This document shows, in pieces, positions 1 through 8,300 of a stretch of 32,290 nt of DNA. The position numbers and the translations under genes are program-made. Position 1 is the stretch's first letter. Every line of letters begins with the position of its first letter. The notes under the pieces were generated by a model that saw only the letters and a program-made list of their open reading frames with translations, had not been told where the DNA came from and made no database searches. The stretch is taken from NCBI RefSeq assembly GCF_029626105.1, contig NZ_JARUBH010000008.1:1-32290 (forward strand), in the 5' to 3' direction. Source of the DNA: Solwaraspora sp. WMMD792. GTDB taxonomy: Bacteria; Actinomycetota; Actinomycetes; Mycobacteriales; Micromonosporaceae.

Positions 1-152
1 AGCCTCTCCAGTTCGGCGTGGTTGGCCTTGGCCTGGTCCTCGTGCTTACGCGCGAGGGCCTTCCACTTCTCGGCTTCCGCTTCCCAGTCCTTGCCGCCCG
101 TGCCGGCCGGCTTGGCGGTCTGGTCGGTGGTGCCGGTGTTGTCGTCCGCCAT
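1..152 (-). CDS. Scaffold-like phage protein, N-terminal 50 codons (partial)
   Basis: The ATG at 152-150 is preceded by a GGGAG ribosome site that overlaps the TGA of the MuF-like gene. The visible 50 residues are hydrophilic: a T/G/K-rich start, then a charged helix rich in E, K, A and W (about residues 22-50), as at the start of actinophage capsid scaffold proteins. Scaffolds guide assembly of the major capsid protein and usually lie directly upstream of it, so the capsid gene should begin left of the window. The call rests on position and composition; only the N-terminus is seen, so a decoration or other small head protein remains possible. Confidence 0.6.
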   Translation of the reverse strand, partial: MADDNTGTTDQTAKPAGTGGKDWEAEAEKWKALARKHEDQAKANHAELER

Positions 153-157
153 CGCGG

Positions 158-964
158 TCACTCCCGTGTCGGGTCGGTCCGGCCCGTGTCGGGCCGGAGG
201 GTCTGATCACCGGCGAGGTACCGGCGGAACGCGTTCAACGCGTCGTTGCTGGTGCCCCGGCTCAGTTCGCCGGACTCGCGGGCCTGCCGCTGCGCGGCTT
301 CCCATGCCCGGCGTAGCCGTTCGTTGCCGGGCACCGGCCGCGACCCCTCGTAGAACGGCTCGGCGGTGCAGGCGCAGTGGTCGTGGGCCTGGAACCGGGC
401 ACCGCGCTGCGACTTGAACGCCGGCCCCCGCGAGGCGATCATGGCGCAGAACGCGCACGGCGACCCCGACGTGACCCGCTGCCAGCCGGCCGCCTGCCGG
501 TCCGCCCGCACCGAGTCGGTGACCGTACGCCGGCCGCCGCCGAGCACCATCCACACCGCCGACCCCGACGCCCGCACCAGGCCGGTCCGCGCCGCCGCCT
601 GCGCCGACTGGCCGGCCGCCGCCGCCGACCGCATCCCGGCCAGCCCGGTCGCCCGCAGCACCGCCCGCACCGCCGGCGCGTCCGGTGCCTCGGCCAGCCG
701 CGCCGTCGCCGACCCGGCCACACCCTCGGCCGTCCGGAACCGCTCGAAGTACGCGGCCGCCAGACCGGCCGAGTCGCCGTGCCGCTGCCGGATCAGGATC
801 TCCGCCGCCACCGCGAACCGCTCGAAGTCGCCCGGCCCGATCAGCGACCACAGCTGCACCAGGTCCCGCAGCACATCCGCCCGCAACGTCAGCTGCGCCT
901 GCCGGTGCGCCCGGGTCAACGCGGCGCCCTCAACCGTCAGCGCCACCAGCGCCACCCGGATCAT
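158..964 (-). CDS. MuF-like minor capsid / head morphogenesis protein
   Basis: A 268-residue protein following portal, with which it overlaps by 35 nt. The N-terminal two thirds are helical, beginning with an A-L-T-R-A-H-R-Q-A-Q-L pattern typical of actinophage VG15/MuF-type proteins. Near residues 165-210 is the signature C-A-F-C (preceded by R-V-T-S-G-S-P) followed by a distal H-D-H-C-A-C, probably a metal-binding element. MuF proteins sit just inside the portal and may be injected with DNA or act in head maturation. Order terminase-portal-MuF-scaffold is canonical. The start at 964 has only a weak GGGGA upstream; an in-frame GTG a few codons later is possible. Confidence 0.8.
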   Translation of the reverse strand: MIRVALVALTVEGAALTRAHRQAQLTLRADVLRDLVQLWSLIGPGDFERFAVAAEILIRQRHGDSAGLAAAYFERFRTAEGVAGSATARLAEAPDAPAVRAVLRATGLAGMRSAAAAGQSAQAAARTGLVRASGSAVWMVLGGGRRTVTDSVRADRQAAGWQRVTSGSPCAFCAMIASRGPAFKSQRGARFQAHDHCACTAEPFYEGSRPVPGNERLRRAWEAAQRQARESGELSRGTSNDALNAFRRYLAGDQTLRPDTGRTDPTRE

Positions 965-2339
965 CCGGGTCCCCGTCGTCGGGGCCGGTGGCCTGCCGGT
1001 CCAGCAGCGACGTCAGGTTGGCCAACGCGTCGCCCTGGGCGGCGGCCGCCTTGAACCGGCGGATGTCCTGCTGGGTGACACCCGGGATCCGGTCCCACAA
1101 CTCCTGCGCGGGAACGCCGAGCATCTGCGCCAGCTTGCCCAGCCCGTCGACGACCGCGGCGAACGCGGCCGCCGACGTGTCCCGCCACACCACCTCGGCG
1201 TCGTCGGGCACCGGCACACCCATCAACGCGCCGACGACCTGGAACGACTGCTCGTGCGACTCGCCCATGCCGGTCTTACGCTCGTCGACCTTGCGGTCCC
1301 GGCCGGCCTCGGCCGCCGCCAACGCCTCCGCGGACAGGTTGACCAGCTCGCCGATCAGCTCATGCACCGGCGTCTGCGACAGCGTCGCCACGAACTTCGA
1401 CGTCGACTCCCGCGACGCCAGATACCCGCTCAACTCCGTCTGCGAGAACTCACCCAGCCGCATCTCATCGGGCATCGCGTCGAACGTCCAGAACTGCGAC
1501 GCGGCGGACCGCATCTTCGCGTCGCGGTCCTCCGGCGTCCACCCGATCGCCCACCGCTGCCGGAACGCGCTGTACCACTCCGCGCCCTTGAGCGAGAACG
1601 AGGTGAGGTCGAGCTGGTCCTGCATCGGCATCAGCGGCGCGACCTGCCCGACCACCACCCGGCACTGCGCACTCAACCCGCCGGAGAGCAACTCCGGCTC
1701 GGCGTCGTCGTCGGCGTCCAGGTCCTCCGCGTCGCGGTAGCGCACCACCGGCGGCCGGTCGAACCCGTGCTCATCCGCGCTGACCGCATCCAGCCGGCCG
1801 CCCCGCTCGACCAGCCCGTACACCACGGTGTTGTCGTAGAGCCGCCACCGGCCCGGCACCGGCAGCTTCTCCAGCGCGATCTCCGCCCAGTCCGGATCCT
1901 CGCCGTACATCGCCGTCACCTGCCGGGGCGACCGCGGCCGCATCACCGGATACGGATCACCGGGGGTGATCACCAGGTATCCGGTGCCGTACGCCACCGT
2001 CGCCCGGTGCAGACCGGCCTGATGCTTGTTCATCCGGTTCGCCAGCCACGCCGACCACACCGGCGGCGTCACATCGTCACCGGACTGCGGATCACGGGCC
2101 CGCAGCCCGTCGACGAACAACGCCTGCGTCAGGCTGTTGACCACGATGTCGATCACGTTCACCCGGGAGATCCGGGCCATCTCCCGCACCTCACGCGGCG
2201 CGTCGGACGGGATCACCGCCGGCAGCCGCTGCTTGCCCGTCCAGTAGCGGCGCAGCACGTCGAGCTCGGCACGCTCCGACTCGTGCGTGCGCCGCAGCTC
2301 ACCCGCCCGGGTCGCGGCAGCCTCAGCCGTCAGCGCCAA
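930..2339 (-). CDS. Portal protein (SPP1 gp6-like)
   Basis: A 469-residue protein, the normal size for siphovirus portals, which form the dodecameric DNA gateway at one capsid vertex. It has the usual layout: an N-terminal helical segment with R-R-Y-W-T-G-K, a wing region with a repeated V-Y-G / Y-R-D pattern, and a C-terminal helical part (residues 330-440) ending in a D/G/P-rich tail. The reading frame begins with TTG directly after the terminase stop (TGATTG), so it is translationally coupled to terminase; GGGGAAGG lies about 12 nt upstream. The context (terminase before, MuF after) makes the call secure. Confidence 0.88.
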   Translation of the reverse strand: MALTAEAAATRAGELRRTHESERAELDVLRRYWTGKQRLPAVIPSDAPREVREMARISRVNVIDIVVNSLTQALFVDGLRARDPQSGDDVTPPVWSAWLANRMNKHQAGLHRATVAYGTGYLVITPGDPYPVMRPRSPRQVTAMYGEDPDWAEIALEKLPVPGRWRLYDNTVVYGLVERGGRLDAVSADEHGFDRPPVVRYRDAEDLDADDDAEPELLSGGLSAQCRVVVGQVAPLMPMQDQLDLTSFSLKGAEWYSAFRQRWAIGWTPEDRDAKMRSAASQFWTFDAMPDEMRLGEFSQTELSGYLASRESTSKFVATLSQTPVHELIGELVNLSAEALAAAEAGRDRKVDERKTGMGESHEQSFQVVGALMGVPVPDDAEVVWRDTSAAAFAAVVDGLGKLAQMLGVPAQELWDRIPGVTQQDIRRFKAAAAQGDALANLTSLLDRQATGPDDGDPDDPGGAGGADG

Positions 2340-4109
2340 TCAGAACACCGCCTTCCCCGCCCCCGCGCGTCGTACGCGCACCTTGCCGCTGTTGAGCGCC
2401 AGCCTCCGACCCATCCGGGCCCCGACCATGCACACCGCCAGGTCGACCAACTTGGTCGAGTCGCGGGTGATCTTCCCCAGGCTCACGCCCCACGGGTTCG
2501 GCCGCCGGCGGGCCGCGTGCACGTGCATCCGCAGCGCCGCCTTGCCGTCATGGGTGAGCGTGCCGTGCTCGTCGATGTCCGCCGCGCACTGCATCGCCGA
2601 CTGGGTGAACAGCCGGTTCCGTTCGACCGCGCCCGGTGTCTTGATCCGCATGTCGAACAGCACCGAATGACCGCGGGTGCCCGGGGTTGCCCAGACCGGC
2701 AGCTTGCGCCGGAAGTCCCGGTGCAGGCCGTCAATCATCTCCATCCAGTACAGCGACTCGTCCTCGTCGTCGCGGGCCGGCGACGGGTCGATCCCGCACC
2801 ACACCACCCGGTACCGGTCGAACGCGGCCCGCACCGCCGCGTCGACCTCATGCCGGGGTGCCAGCCAGCCCTTCCCGCGATCGCCGTGCGGCCGCTGCCA
2901 CACCCCCAACGTGATCACGTGCCCGTCGGAGATCCGGGCCCCCACCAGCCCGGTCGCGTCCGTACTTTTCGAGCAGTCCAGGAACAGGGCCAGCTGTTCC
3001 CGGTCGGCCACCACCAGGCCCGGCCGCGCCAACTCGTCGAACCGGCGCGGATCGATCCACGCGTCCTCCGCCGTCGCCAGACCCGACAGGTAGTAGCGGA
3101 TGCTGTCCGCCTCCGACGTCGACGGGTCGAGCATCTCGTCGGACAACCGCTCCAGATCCGCCCACGGAGCGTCCATGTACGCGGCCCGCAGCCCGGCCAT
3201 CCGCGACGCGTCGTCGTACAGGTCCGTCGTCGGCGGGGCCTCGATGCTGTCGTAGAGGATGTCGCGGCGTTTCGCCTGCCCGGACACCTGCTTCTGCCAC
3301 GCCTCGTACGACCGTTCCGCCTCGGAGTCGCCGCCCTGCTGGTGAGCGTTCGTCATCTCACACAGCCGCGCCTGCAGATCCTTCGGCGACTTGCCGACGT
3401 TACGGCGGGCCACCGCCGCGACCTTGTGACCGCCGGAGCTTTCGGTCATGTGGTGCGACTCGTTGAGCAGCACGAACGTCGCCGGGTCACCTTCGGCGGT
3501 CTTCTCACTCGCGGTCAGGATCTCCAGCCGCCCACCCGACTCCTTCAGGATCGTGCGGGTCTCACCACAGTCGATACCGAAGAAATCGCGTGTCTCCTGG
3601 CACAGCATCGCGTTCGCCACCCGAAGCACGTCCTTCGACTGCGCTTCGCTGTTGCTGGCGATCTGGACCAGCGGCATCCGGTGCCGGACCCCGACCCACC
3701 GGCCGTCCCGGTTCACCAGCCGCGTCGGACCGATCAGCTCCGCATCGCACAGCGACGCCCCGAACGGGTCCTTGCCGGTGCCCTTGGCGCCCCTCTTGAC
3801 CGCCCGCCGGTACAGCCACCGGCCCGTCCGCGGGTCGTACGCGTACCAGACGTGCATGTACCTGCGCTGACCCGGCGTGTACACCCAGCGGCGGCCGGTC
3901 TGGTGGTCGACCAGCCCCGGCACGCCGGTCCGGTCGTACGTCCGCCACTCCGCCCAGCCGATGATCTGCGGGCCGAGACTCGGCGGCAGATCCGCCAGGT
4001 CCTCCGGCCACGGCAACGTGCACCACGCCCCGGTCCCACGCCAGCGGTCCAGGTAGTACCCCGGCGGCAGCTCGACCAGGTCGTCAGTCAGCTCACCCGT
4101 AAAGGTCAC
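2340..4109 (-). CDS. Terminase large subunit
   Basis: A 589-residue packaging motor: N-terminal ATPase and C-terminal RNase H-like nuclease that cuts concatemeric DNA and drives it through the portal. Visible features are a Walker A-like K-R-G-A-K-G-T-G-K near residues 105-113, a Walker B/catalytic segment F-V-L-L-N-E-S-H-H near 212-220 (Glu217), and a nuclease acidic residue in L-F-L-D-C-S (Asp378) with later acidic clusters. The start is GTG at 4109, overlapping the small-terminase gene by 17 nt; the ribosome site is weak, consistent with coupling. The full length is intact. The family resembles terminases of actinophages and actinobacterial prophages. Confidence 0.92.
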   Translation of the reverse strand: MTFTGELTDDLVELPPGYYLDRWRGTGAWCTLPWPEDLADLPPSLGPQIIGWAEWRTYDRTGVPGLVDHQTGRRWVYTPGQRRYMHVWYAYDPRTGRWLYRRAVKRGAKGTGKDPFGASLCDAELIGPTRLVNRDGRWVGVRHRMPLVQIASNSEAQSKDVLRVANAMLCQETRDFFGIDCGETRTILKESGGRLEILTASEKTAEGDPATFVLLNESHHMTESSGGHKVAAVARRNVGKSPKDLQARLCEMTNAHQQGGDSEAERSYEAWQKQVSGQAKRRDILYDSIEAPPTTDLYDDASRMAGLRAAYMDAPWADLERLSDEMLDPSTSEADSIRYYLSGLATAEDAWIDPRRFDELARPGLVVADREQLALFLDCSKSTDATGLVGARISDGHVITLGVWQRPHGDRGKGWLAPRHEVDAAVRAAFDRYRVVWCGIDPSPARDDEDESLYWMEMIDGLHRDFRRKLPVWATPGTRGHSVLFDMRIKTPGAVERNRLFTQSAMQCAADIDEHGTLTHDGKAALRMHVHAARRRPNPWGVSLGKITRDSTKLVDLAVCMVGARMGRRLALNSGKVRVRRAGAGKAVF

Positions 4110-4572
4110 GGTAGTCGTCGAGCTGGACGACGCCGGACTCGTCGCCCCCGCCGGCCGGCCCGGACGGCGGGTCGACGTACCGGATCCGCAGATCCCGCCG
4201 AGCGTTCAGCGTGGTGCCGAGCAGCTTCTCCCGGATCCGCAGCTCAGTCGCCGACGTCTCACCCGCCGCCCACCTCGCGTGCACCTCGGCCGTGTCGATC
4301 GCGAACTGCCAGTCCGACGACGTCCACAACCGGCAGTGCGGCATCGTCGACACCGTCTCCCACCACCGCCTGGTCGCGGCCGGCCACGACCCGCGCCGCG
4401 TCTCCCACGCCGGCGGCTTGTCGTCGACCTGGACCCGCACCATCCGCGTCGGCAGCGACGGACGGTCACCGTCGTAGGGGAGGTCCGGCACCTCCACCCA
4501 GTCATGCACCGCCGGTACGCGGTGCCGCACCTGGCTACGATCCGTCTTCGGTTTCCGACCCGCAACGGCCAC
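4093..4572 (-). CDS. Putative terminase small subunit
   Basis: A 159-residue protein immediately upstream of, and overlapping, the large terminase. I chose GTG 4572 because a strong GGGAGG sits 8 nt before it; the longer frame to 4668 runs back through non-coding-looking sequence. It begins V-A-V-A-G-R-K-P-K, like the basic N-termini of actinophage small terminases, and has a Trp-rich middle (W-P-A-A-T-R-R-W-W-E-T-V) and an acidic end. The assignment is mainly positional; such proteins recognise the packaging site. A -10-like TATAGA lies on the minus strand at 4614-4609 in a short AT-rich patch, a possible local promoter, though no good -35 was seen. Confidence 0.7.
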   Translation of the reverse strand: MAVAGRKPKTDRSQVRHRVPAVHDWVEVPDLPYDGDRPSLPTRMVRVQVDDKPPAWETRRGSWPAATRRWWETVSTMPHCRLWTSSDWQFAIDTAEVHARWAAGETSATELRIREKLLGTTLNARRDLRIRYVDPPSGPAGGGDESGVVQLDDYRDLYG

Positions 4573-4628
4573 GCTCAGCACCTCCCACCAGGGCAGATAG
4601 ATTTGAGTTCTATACAGTGGCCGAGCCG

Positions 4629-5006
4629 CTAACCCCCACCGCTGAAGGCCCCCCGCCCCGGGGGGCACCCCCCACCCCTACCGTCACCGTCAGTGACAAT
4701 CAGGCCAGGATGGGCGCCTCGATCCGGCCGCCGCCTCGTCGGCCGCGCCGCGTTGCTCGCTGCCGCGCCCTGCTGCCCGGTCCGATGCGCGTGACACCGC
4801 GAGCACACCCCGCGAAGGTTGTGGTCGCCGTGATCCTCCGGGTCGCCGATGTGGTCGACCTCGGTGGACTGTGCGCCCCTGCAATGCGTGCGCAACGTGC
4901 ACGTGCGGTCGCGGCGCAGGATCCGCGGGACGATCCGGGTCCGCCACCCCCGGGGCAACGGGGCGGTACGCCACTGGCTGGGGGTCTTGCGGGGGCGGGG
5001 ATCCAT
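4629..5006 (-). CDS. HNH endonuclease (packaging-associated)
   Basis: A 125-residue HNH nuclease. The core runs about residues 24-78: a C-T-L-R-T-H-C element, the D-H-I catalytic histidine motif, N-L-R-G-V-C, a following C and H-A-H, which together give the beta-beta-alpha-metal fold with zinc ligands. The C-terminal part is low-complexity G/P/R. HNH proteins next to terminase occur in many HK97-type phages and are needed with the terminase for cos cleavage and packaging, as known for HK97 gp74. GTG 5009 or ATG 5006 can start it; GGAAG precedes them by 6 and 9 nt. It is separated from terS by a 56-nt gap, unlike most neighbours. Confidence 0.85.
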   Translation of the reverse strand: MDPRPRKTPSQWRTAPLPRGWRTRIVPRILRRDRTCTLRTHCRGAQSTEVDHIGDPEDHGDHNLRGVCSRCHAHRTGQQGAAASNAARPTRRRPDRGAHPGLIVTDGDGRGGGCPPGRGAFSGGG

Positions 5007-5076
5007 CACGCCGCACTTCCCGATCGTGGGCAGACTCCTGGCGCTGCACCAATGATGAGATTGGAACGCGATCTTG

Positions 5077-5379
5077 TCAAAGTGCCCTCCGTCGCCCTGG
5101 CCGGCCCGCGCGTCCGGTATGTGCCTCGACGTTCAACAACTGCTCAGCCTGATAGCCGTACACCCGGCCACGGCGTGCCGGCGGGTCGACGTGAGGGAAC
5201 GCGGCCGCGTCGGGCGGGCAGGCCGGGCAGTCCGCCGGATCGGCACCGGCGACATGCCCGGCAGCACGGGACCTGCGCACCCAATCACCCAGGCAGTGGC
5301 GGGCCACCTGCAGCTGCAGCACGGCGTACGAGGTGGTCCACCACTGCCGGCCCTGCCCGTCGACGACCACCCCGCTCAC
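5077..5379 (-). CDS. Unknown phage protein with a CPACP motif
   Basis: A 100-residue protein I do not recognise. The start is fixed by GTG at 5379-5377 overlapping the upstream stop as GTGA. It contains Q-W-W-T-T-S-Y, then C-L-G-D-W and a C-P-A-C-P motif around residues 60-64, with a basic C-terminal tail. The cysteines may bind a metal, but only one CxxC pair is clear. It lies between a zinc-ribbon protein and the HNH nuclease, in the segment just upstream of the packaging genes. The same frame stays open to 5997, but that extension is antisense-type shadow of the upstream gene. Confidence 0.55.
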   Translation of the reverse strand: MSGVVVDGQGRQWWTTSYAVLQLQVARHCLGDWVRRSRAAGHVAGADPADCPACPPDAAAFPHVDPPARRGRVYGYQAEQLLNVEAHTGRAGRPGRRRAL

Positions 5380-6182
5380 CGTACGGTCCGCCGATCCGAC
5401 CAGCCGCCATGCCCGGCCGCCGCCGAACCGGTCACCGGCCGCCCTTGCCGGGCGACCCGGTCCGCGATCGCCACCGCCTGCGCCAGCGTTGGCAGCTCCG
5501 CCCGAGTCCAGACGTGGGCGAGGCCCTGACGGCGGTCCCGCCGCAGACACCCGCACCCGGCACCCGCGCACCGGCAGGCCCGTCGGACACACGAGATGGT
5601 CCACAGCGACTTGTCCGCGCCCGGGTGGGCCAGCTGCAGCGACGGCGACCCGCAGGCCGGGCAGCGCCACGCCACCGGCCGCACCGGCTCTGCCACCACC
5701 CCGGCCGCCTGCCGGGCGGACGCGACGGCGGTCGCCAGCTCGTCGACGAGCCAGCTGAGTCGTCGGCGGTCGCGTAGCTCGTCGACGACCGCCGGCCGGC
5801 CCGGCCCGGCCTCGTCGAGCCAGGACAGCACCTGGTCGACGTCGGGCCCGCCGACCCAGCTGGCGTGCTGCCAGGCGGCCACCCGGTGCGCGATGTCCAG
5901 CACCCGCCGGCGTACGGAGGCCTGCGCGTCGACCACCGTGACCGAGGCGGCCGCCGGCGACGGGGGCAGAGCCGACAGGCCACGGGAGATGTTCCACTGC
6001 CGGTACGCGCGATCCGCCCGGCCCTGCGCCTCCAGCCGCTCCGCCTGGGCGTCATCGACCGGCCGGCCCGGCCGGCGCTCCCGGCCCGGCTCGACCAGCA
6101 GGGCCAGCCACGAGTAGGCCTCCCGCAGCGCCTCGATCTGCCCGCGCACCGCGTCCGGCGTCGGGTCGGTCTGGTTAGCCAC
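5376..6182 (-). CDS. Unknown phage protein with zinc-ribbon C-terminus
   Basis: A 268-residue protein. The start GTG 6182 has a strong GGAGAGGA site and overlaps the upstream stop by 8 nt. Residues 1-175 are predominantly helical and charged. Residues about 180-225 form a cysteine cluster: C-P-A-C-G-S-P, then C-V-R-R-A-C-R-C, then C-G-C, consistent with a zinc ribbon or a double zinc knuckle. The position upstream of HNH and terminase suggests a DNA-binding or packaging-regulatory role, but no catalytic motif is seen and I do not assign a function. Confidence 0.65.
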   Translation of the reverse strand: MANQTDPTPDAVRGQIEALREAYSWLALLVEPGRERRPGRPVDDAQAERLEAQGRADRAYRQWNISRGLSALPPSPAAASVTVVDAQASVRRRVLDIAHRVAAWQHASWVGGPDVDQVLSWLDEAGPGRPAVVDELRDRRRLSWLVDELATAVASARQAAGVVAEPVRPVAWRCPACGSPSLQLAHPGADKSLWTISCVRRACRCAGAGCGCLRRDRRQGLAHVWTRAELPTLAQAVAIADRVARQGRPVTGSAAAGHGGWSDRRTVR

Positions 6183-7332
6183 CGGTGGGTTCCTCTCCGG
6201 GCGGACGGGTGGGCACCGACCCGGCGGGCCAGCGGTAGTCCGGTGGGCCGGGGTCGGGGATCGCTGGGTGGTCGGCTGGTGGTGGTGCGGTTGGTCTGGC
6301 AGGTCCGCGGCTGCGTCGGTGGTAGATGTCCGGGTACTCCTGGGACCTCACTGGCTGGCCGGTCCAGGCTGCGGCGGGCGGGGGTGGCGGTGCTGATGAG
6401 CGCGGTGGCCCGCCCCGACCCAGCCCGGACCCTTCCGGGCGCTGTTCCCTCATCGGGCCGTCGCTGGTCGGTGCTGGTGTTGGGTGCAGTGGTGGCGTGT
6501 GATCGTCGTTCGCATCACTGTCGGGACCGGTGATCGGTTCGTCATCGCGATCACTGGTCGGTTTTTGTTCGTGTTCGTGGTTCGTCGTTGATTGGTCGCT
6601 GATCGGTCGGTGATCCGCCGGGGCGGCCGGGATGGCGCTGGCCGGCGGCGGGTCGAGCACGACGGGGCCGCGCGCGTGCCACGCGGCGGCCTCCTCCGGG
6701 GTGGGCGGGGGCAGCAGCACCATGTCCGCCTCGTCGGGCGTCCTGTGCCCCTTGGACTCGTTGCACCGGCCACACGCCACGACGAGGTTGCGTCCCTCGG
6801 GGCCGGCCGGCGCGTCTGGGTCGACGTGGTCGTACTGCAGACGCTTGCGTGCGTCCTTCGCGCGGCCGCTCTTGGGGTTAAGTGGCCCGCTGTGGCAGAA
6901 GCGGCAGCAGCCGCCGTCGCGGCCGTACACCAGTGCCTTCAGCCTGCTGTCGCGCAAATCAGCCTTCTGCGCGCGGTTGCGGTTGTACTCCTTGCGCGAC
7001 GGGTTCCGCTTTGAGAACGCATGGACGCGGTAGGCGTAGCCGTCGATCCACACGCCGTCGCCGAGGCACTCGCACTCATCACCACGCCGGTGGAGCAAGG
7101 GCGGCCGGTCCAGCACCGCCGTCGCCAGCAGCGCCAGGACCTTGGGCCGGCCCCGGCACTGAGTCAACGCGGCCTGCTCGGTGAGGTAGCCGTCCGCGAG
7201 CACGCCGGCGGTCGTGCTCTTGCATCGGACGTACGCGGACTGCAGCCGGTCCGCCATGTCGACGTTCCCTGCGCTGAGCACATCCCACACCGGCCAGTTC
7301 GGGAAGGCGTCGTCTTCGAGCCAGTAGGGCAT
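6175..7332 (-). CDS. HNH nuclease-domain protein with proline-rich tail
   Basis: A 385-residue protein starting M-P-Y-W-L-E-D-D at ATG 7332, with GGGGGG just upstream. Residues 1-95 form a helical domain (P-N-W-P-V-W-D-V-L, A-Y-V-R-C-K) like N-terminal parts of phage proteins that precede nuclease or DNA-binding modules. Residues about 140-205 are the HNH domain: C-R-F-C, Y-D-H-V-D-P, N-L-V-V-A-C-G-R-C-N. The last 160 residues are P/T/D/H-rich and probably disordered. It is separated from the gene upstream by a 118-nt gap containing a strong hairpin, so it may begin a new transcript. It could be a homing-type endonuclease or a replication/packaging nuclease. Confidence 0.75.
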   Translation of the reverse strand: MPYWLEDDAFPNWPVWDVLSAGNVDMADRLQSAYVRCKSTTAGVLADGYLTEQAALTQCRGRPKVLALLATAVLDRPPLLHRRGDECECLGDGVWIDGYAYRVHAFSKRNPSRKEYNRNRAQKADLRDSRLKALVYGRDGGCCRFCHSGPLNPKSGRAKDARKRLQYDHVDPDAPAGPEGRNLVVACGRCNESKGHRTPDEADMVLLPPPTPEEAAAWHARGPVVLDPPPASAIPAAPADHRPISDQSTTNHEHEQKPTSDRDDEPITGPDSDANDDHTPPLHPTPAPTSDGPMREQRPEGSGLGRGGPPRSSAPPPPPAAAWTGQPVRSQEYPDIYHRRSRGPARPTAPPPADHPAIPDPGPPDYRWPAGSVPTRPPGEEPTGG

Positions 7333-7386
7333 TACCGCCCCCCGTAGATGATCATCAACGTCTATGGATTCCTGTGGATGCGATGC

Positions 7387-7417
7387 GGCCCGGCCCGCCG
7401 TTTCGGCAGGCCGGGCC
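7387..7417. terminator. Hairpin, possible terminator
   Basis: Perfect 9-bp arms GGCCCGGCC (7387-7395) and GGCCGGGCC (7409-7417), with an inner GCCG-TTT-CGGC stem. There is no U-run. It lies in the 118-nt gap between two minus-strand genes and could end or attenuate the upstream mini-gene operon before the HNH gene. Confidence 0.5.
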
Positions 7418-7450
7418 ACGGAGAACAGCAGCTGGGCAAGGGCGATGGAC

Positions 7451-7771
7451 TCAGTCGGGCGGCGGGTCGTCGGCAGACGCCTCGGCCAGTTGCCGCCGCC
7501 AGCCCTCGGCCACGGCGAGCAGCAGGAACGGCCCGCCAAGTTGCCCGCCGCACCTGTCGAGGATCTGCTGGCATAGCCGGATAAGGGCGGTCCGCTGCTC
7601 AGTCAGGCGGGCGACCTGCGCGCGCAGCGCCTCCACCTCGTTGGCGGCGGCCGCCGTGCCGGGCATCACCGGCACCGGCACGCCGACCCGGCGGAGCGCC
7701 TGAACGGCGTCGCAGGCGAGGCGGCCGAGCTCGGCCCGGACCGCCGCCTCCACATCCTGCTGACTCGTCAC
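7451..7771 (-). CDS. Small coiled-coil phage protein
   Basis: A 106-residue unknown protein. GTG 7771 follows the upstream TGA directly (TGAGTG), with GGGAG upstream. Residues 1-30 are a helix with acidic and hydrophobic residues; residues 40-75 form a heptad-like coiled coil (E-V-E-A-L-R-A-Q-V-A-R-L); the C-terminus is acidic and proline-rich. It is the last gene of a chain of 14 tightly coupled minus-strand genes. The leucine/valine heptads suggest an oligomeric or DNA-associated accessory protein; nothing more specific can be said. Confidence 0.6.
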   Translation of the reverse strand: MTSQQDVEAAVRAELGRLACDAVQALRRVGVPVPVMPGTAAAANEVEALRAQVARLTEQRTALIRLCQQILDRCGGQLGGPFLLLAVAEGWRRQLAEASADDPPPD

Positions 7772-8080
7772 TCAGCCCACTCCCGTCTCGATGTCGTCCA
7801 GTCGCACCGGCTGCGCGCCGGCGCAGGCCTCGCACAGCGAGCCCGGCTCGCCGACGTGCGGCCGGTAGCAGCCCGCGCAGGACACCAGTTCGTCCAGCAC
7901 CGGCGGCCGGGCCGGCCGAGGCCCGGCGGTCGCCTGCGGTGGGTCCGGGACCGGTTCGCCGGCGAGCGCCCGCCGCACCAGCGCGGCACCACGGTGGGCA
8001 CGCTCGGCGGCCTCGGCCGGTGTCCGGGCCCGCCGGGCGGCCAAGTCCTGCTGCACACGCCGGAGGTCGCGGTTACGCAC
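7772..8080 (-). CDS. Small zinc-ribbon protein
   Basis: A 102-residue protein. GTG 8080 overlaps the upstream stop by 8 nt and has GGAGG five nt before it. The N-terminal half is a basic amphipathic helix (R-N-R-D-L-R-R-V-Q-Q-D-L-A-A-R-R). Residues 66-84 hold C-A-G-C-Y-R-P-H and C-E-A-C, a four-cysteine zinc ribbon. Such mini zinc ribbons are abundant in actinophage early operons and typically have no assigned function. Confidence 0.65.
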   Translation of the reverse strand: MRNRDLRRVQQDLAARRARTPAEAAERAHRGAALVRRALAGEPVPDPPQATAGPRPARPPVLDELVSCAGCYRPHVGEPGSLCEACAGAQPVRLDDIETGVG

Positions 8081-8300
8081 CGCCGCCTCCGGTCAGGTGG
8101 TAGCGGCCGTGCCAGGAGTACCGGCCCTTGCTGATGAGCTGCGGATCGACCGGTGCTGGCTTGCCAGCCTTGGTGGTCGGCACGACGAGGAGGCCGATCA
8201 GCCCTAGGTGGTCGCGGACCCTGATGAGGTGGTCCCACGTGCTGTGCACCCAGACCTCAGTCCCCAGCTCCTGTCGCGCGGGCTTGGTCGGGTCACCCAT
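8073..8300 (-). CDS. Small unknown phage protein
   Basis: A 75-residue protein starting at ATG 8300, which overlaps the upstream stop by 8 nt. The sequence has W-V-H-S-T-W-D-H-L, then a hydrophobic strand L-I-G-L-L-V-V-P and a C-terminal G-R-Y-S-W-H-G-R-Y, so probably a small alpha/beta fold. No cysteine cluster and no membrane segment. Unknown function; supported as a gene by coupling on both sides and by its natural residue composition. Confidence 0.6.
   Translation of the reverse strand: MGDPTKPARQELGTEVWVHSTWDHLIRVRDHLGLIGLLVVPTTKAGKPAPVDPQLISKGRYSWHGRYHLTGGGGA

Noticed and set aside
366-5777. An 1,803-codon open frame on the plus strand opposite terminase and portal
   Set aside because: Its translation is Arg/Pro/His-rich with no domain, and it lies antisense to well-recognised genes; long antisense frames are expected at this GC content.
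5380-5997. Upstream extension of the CPACP-protein frame (306 residues in total)
   Set aside because: It overlaps the real zinc-ribbon gene in another frame and reads as G/R/A shadow; the GTGA start at 5379 explains the gene.
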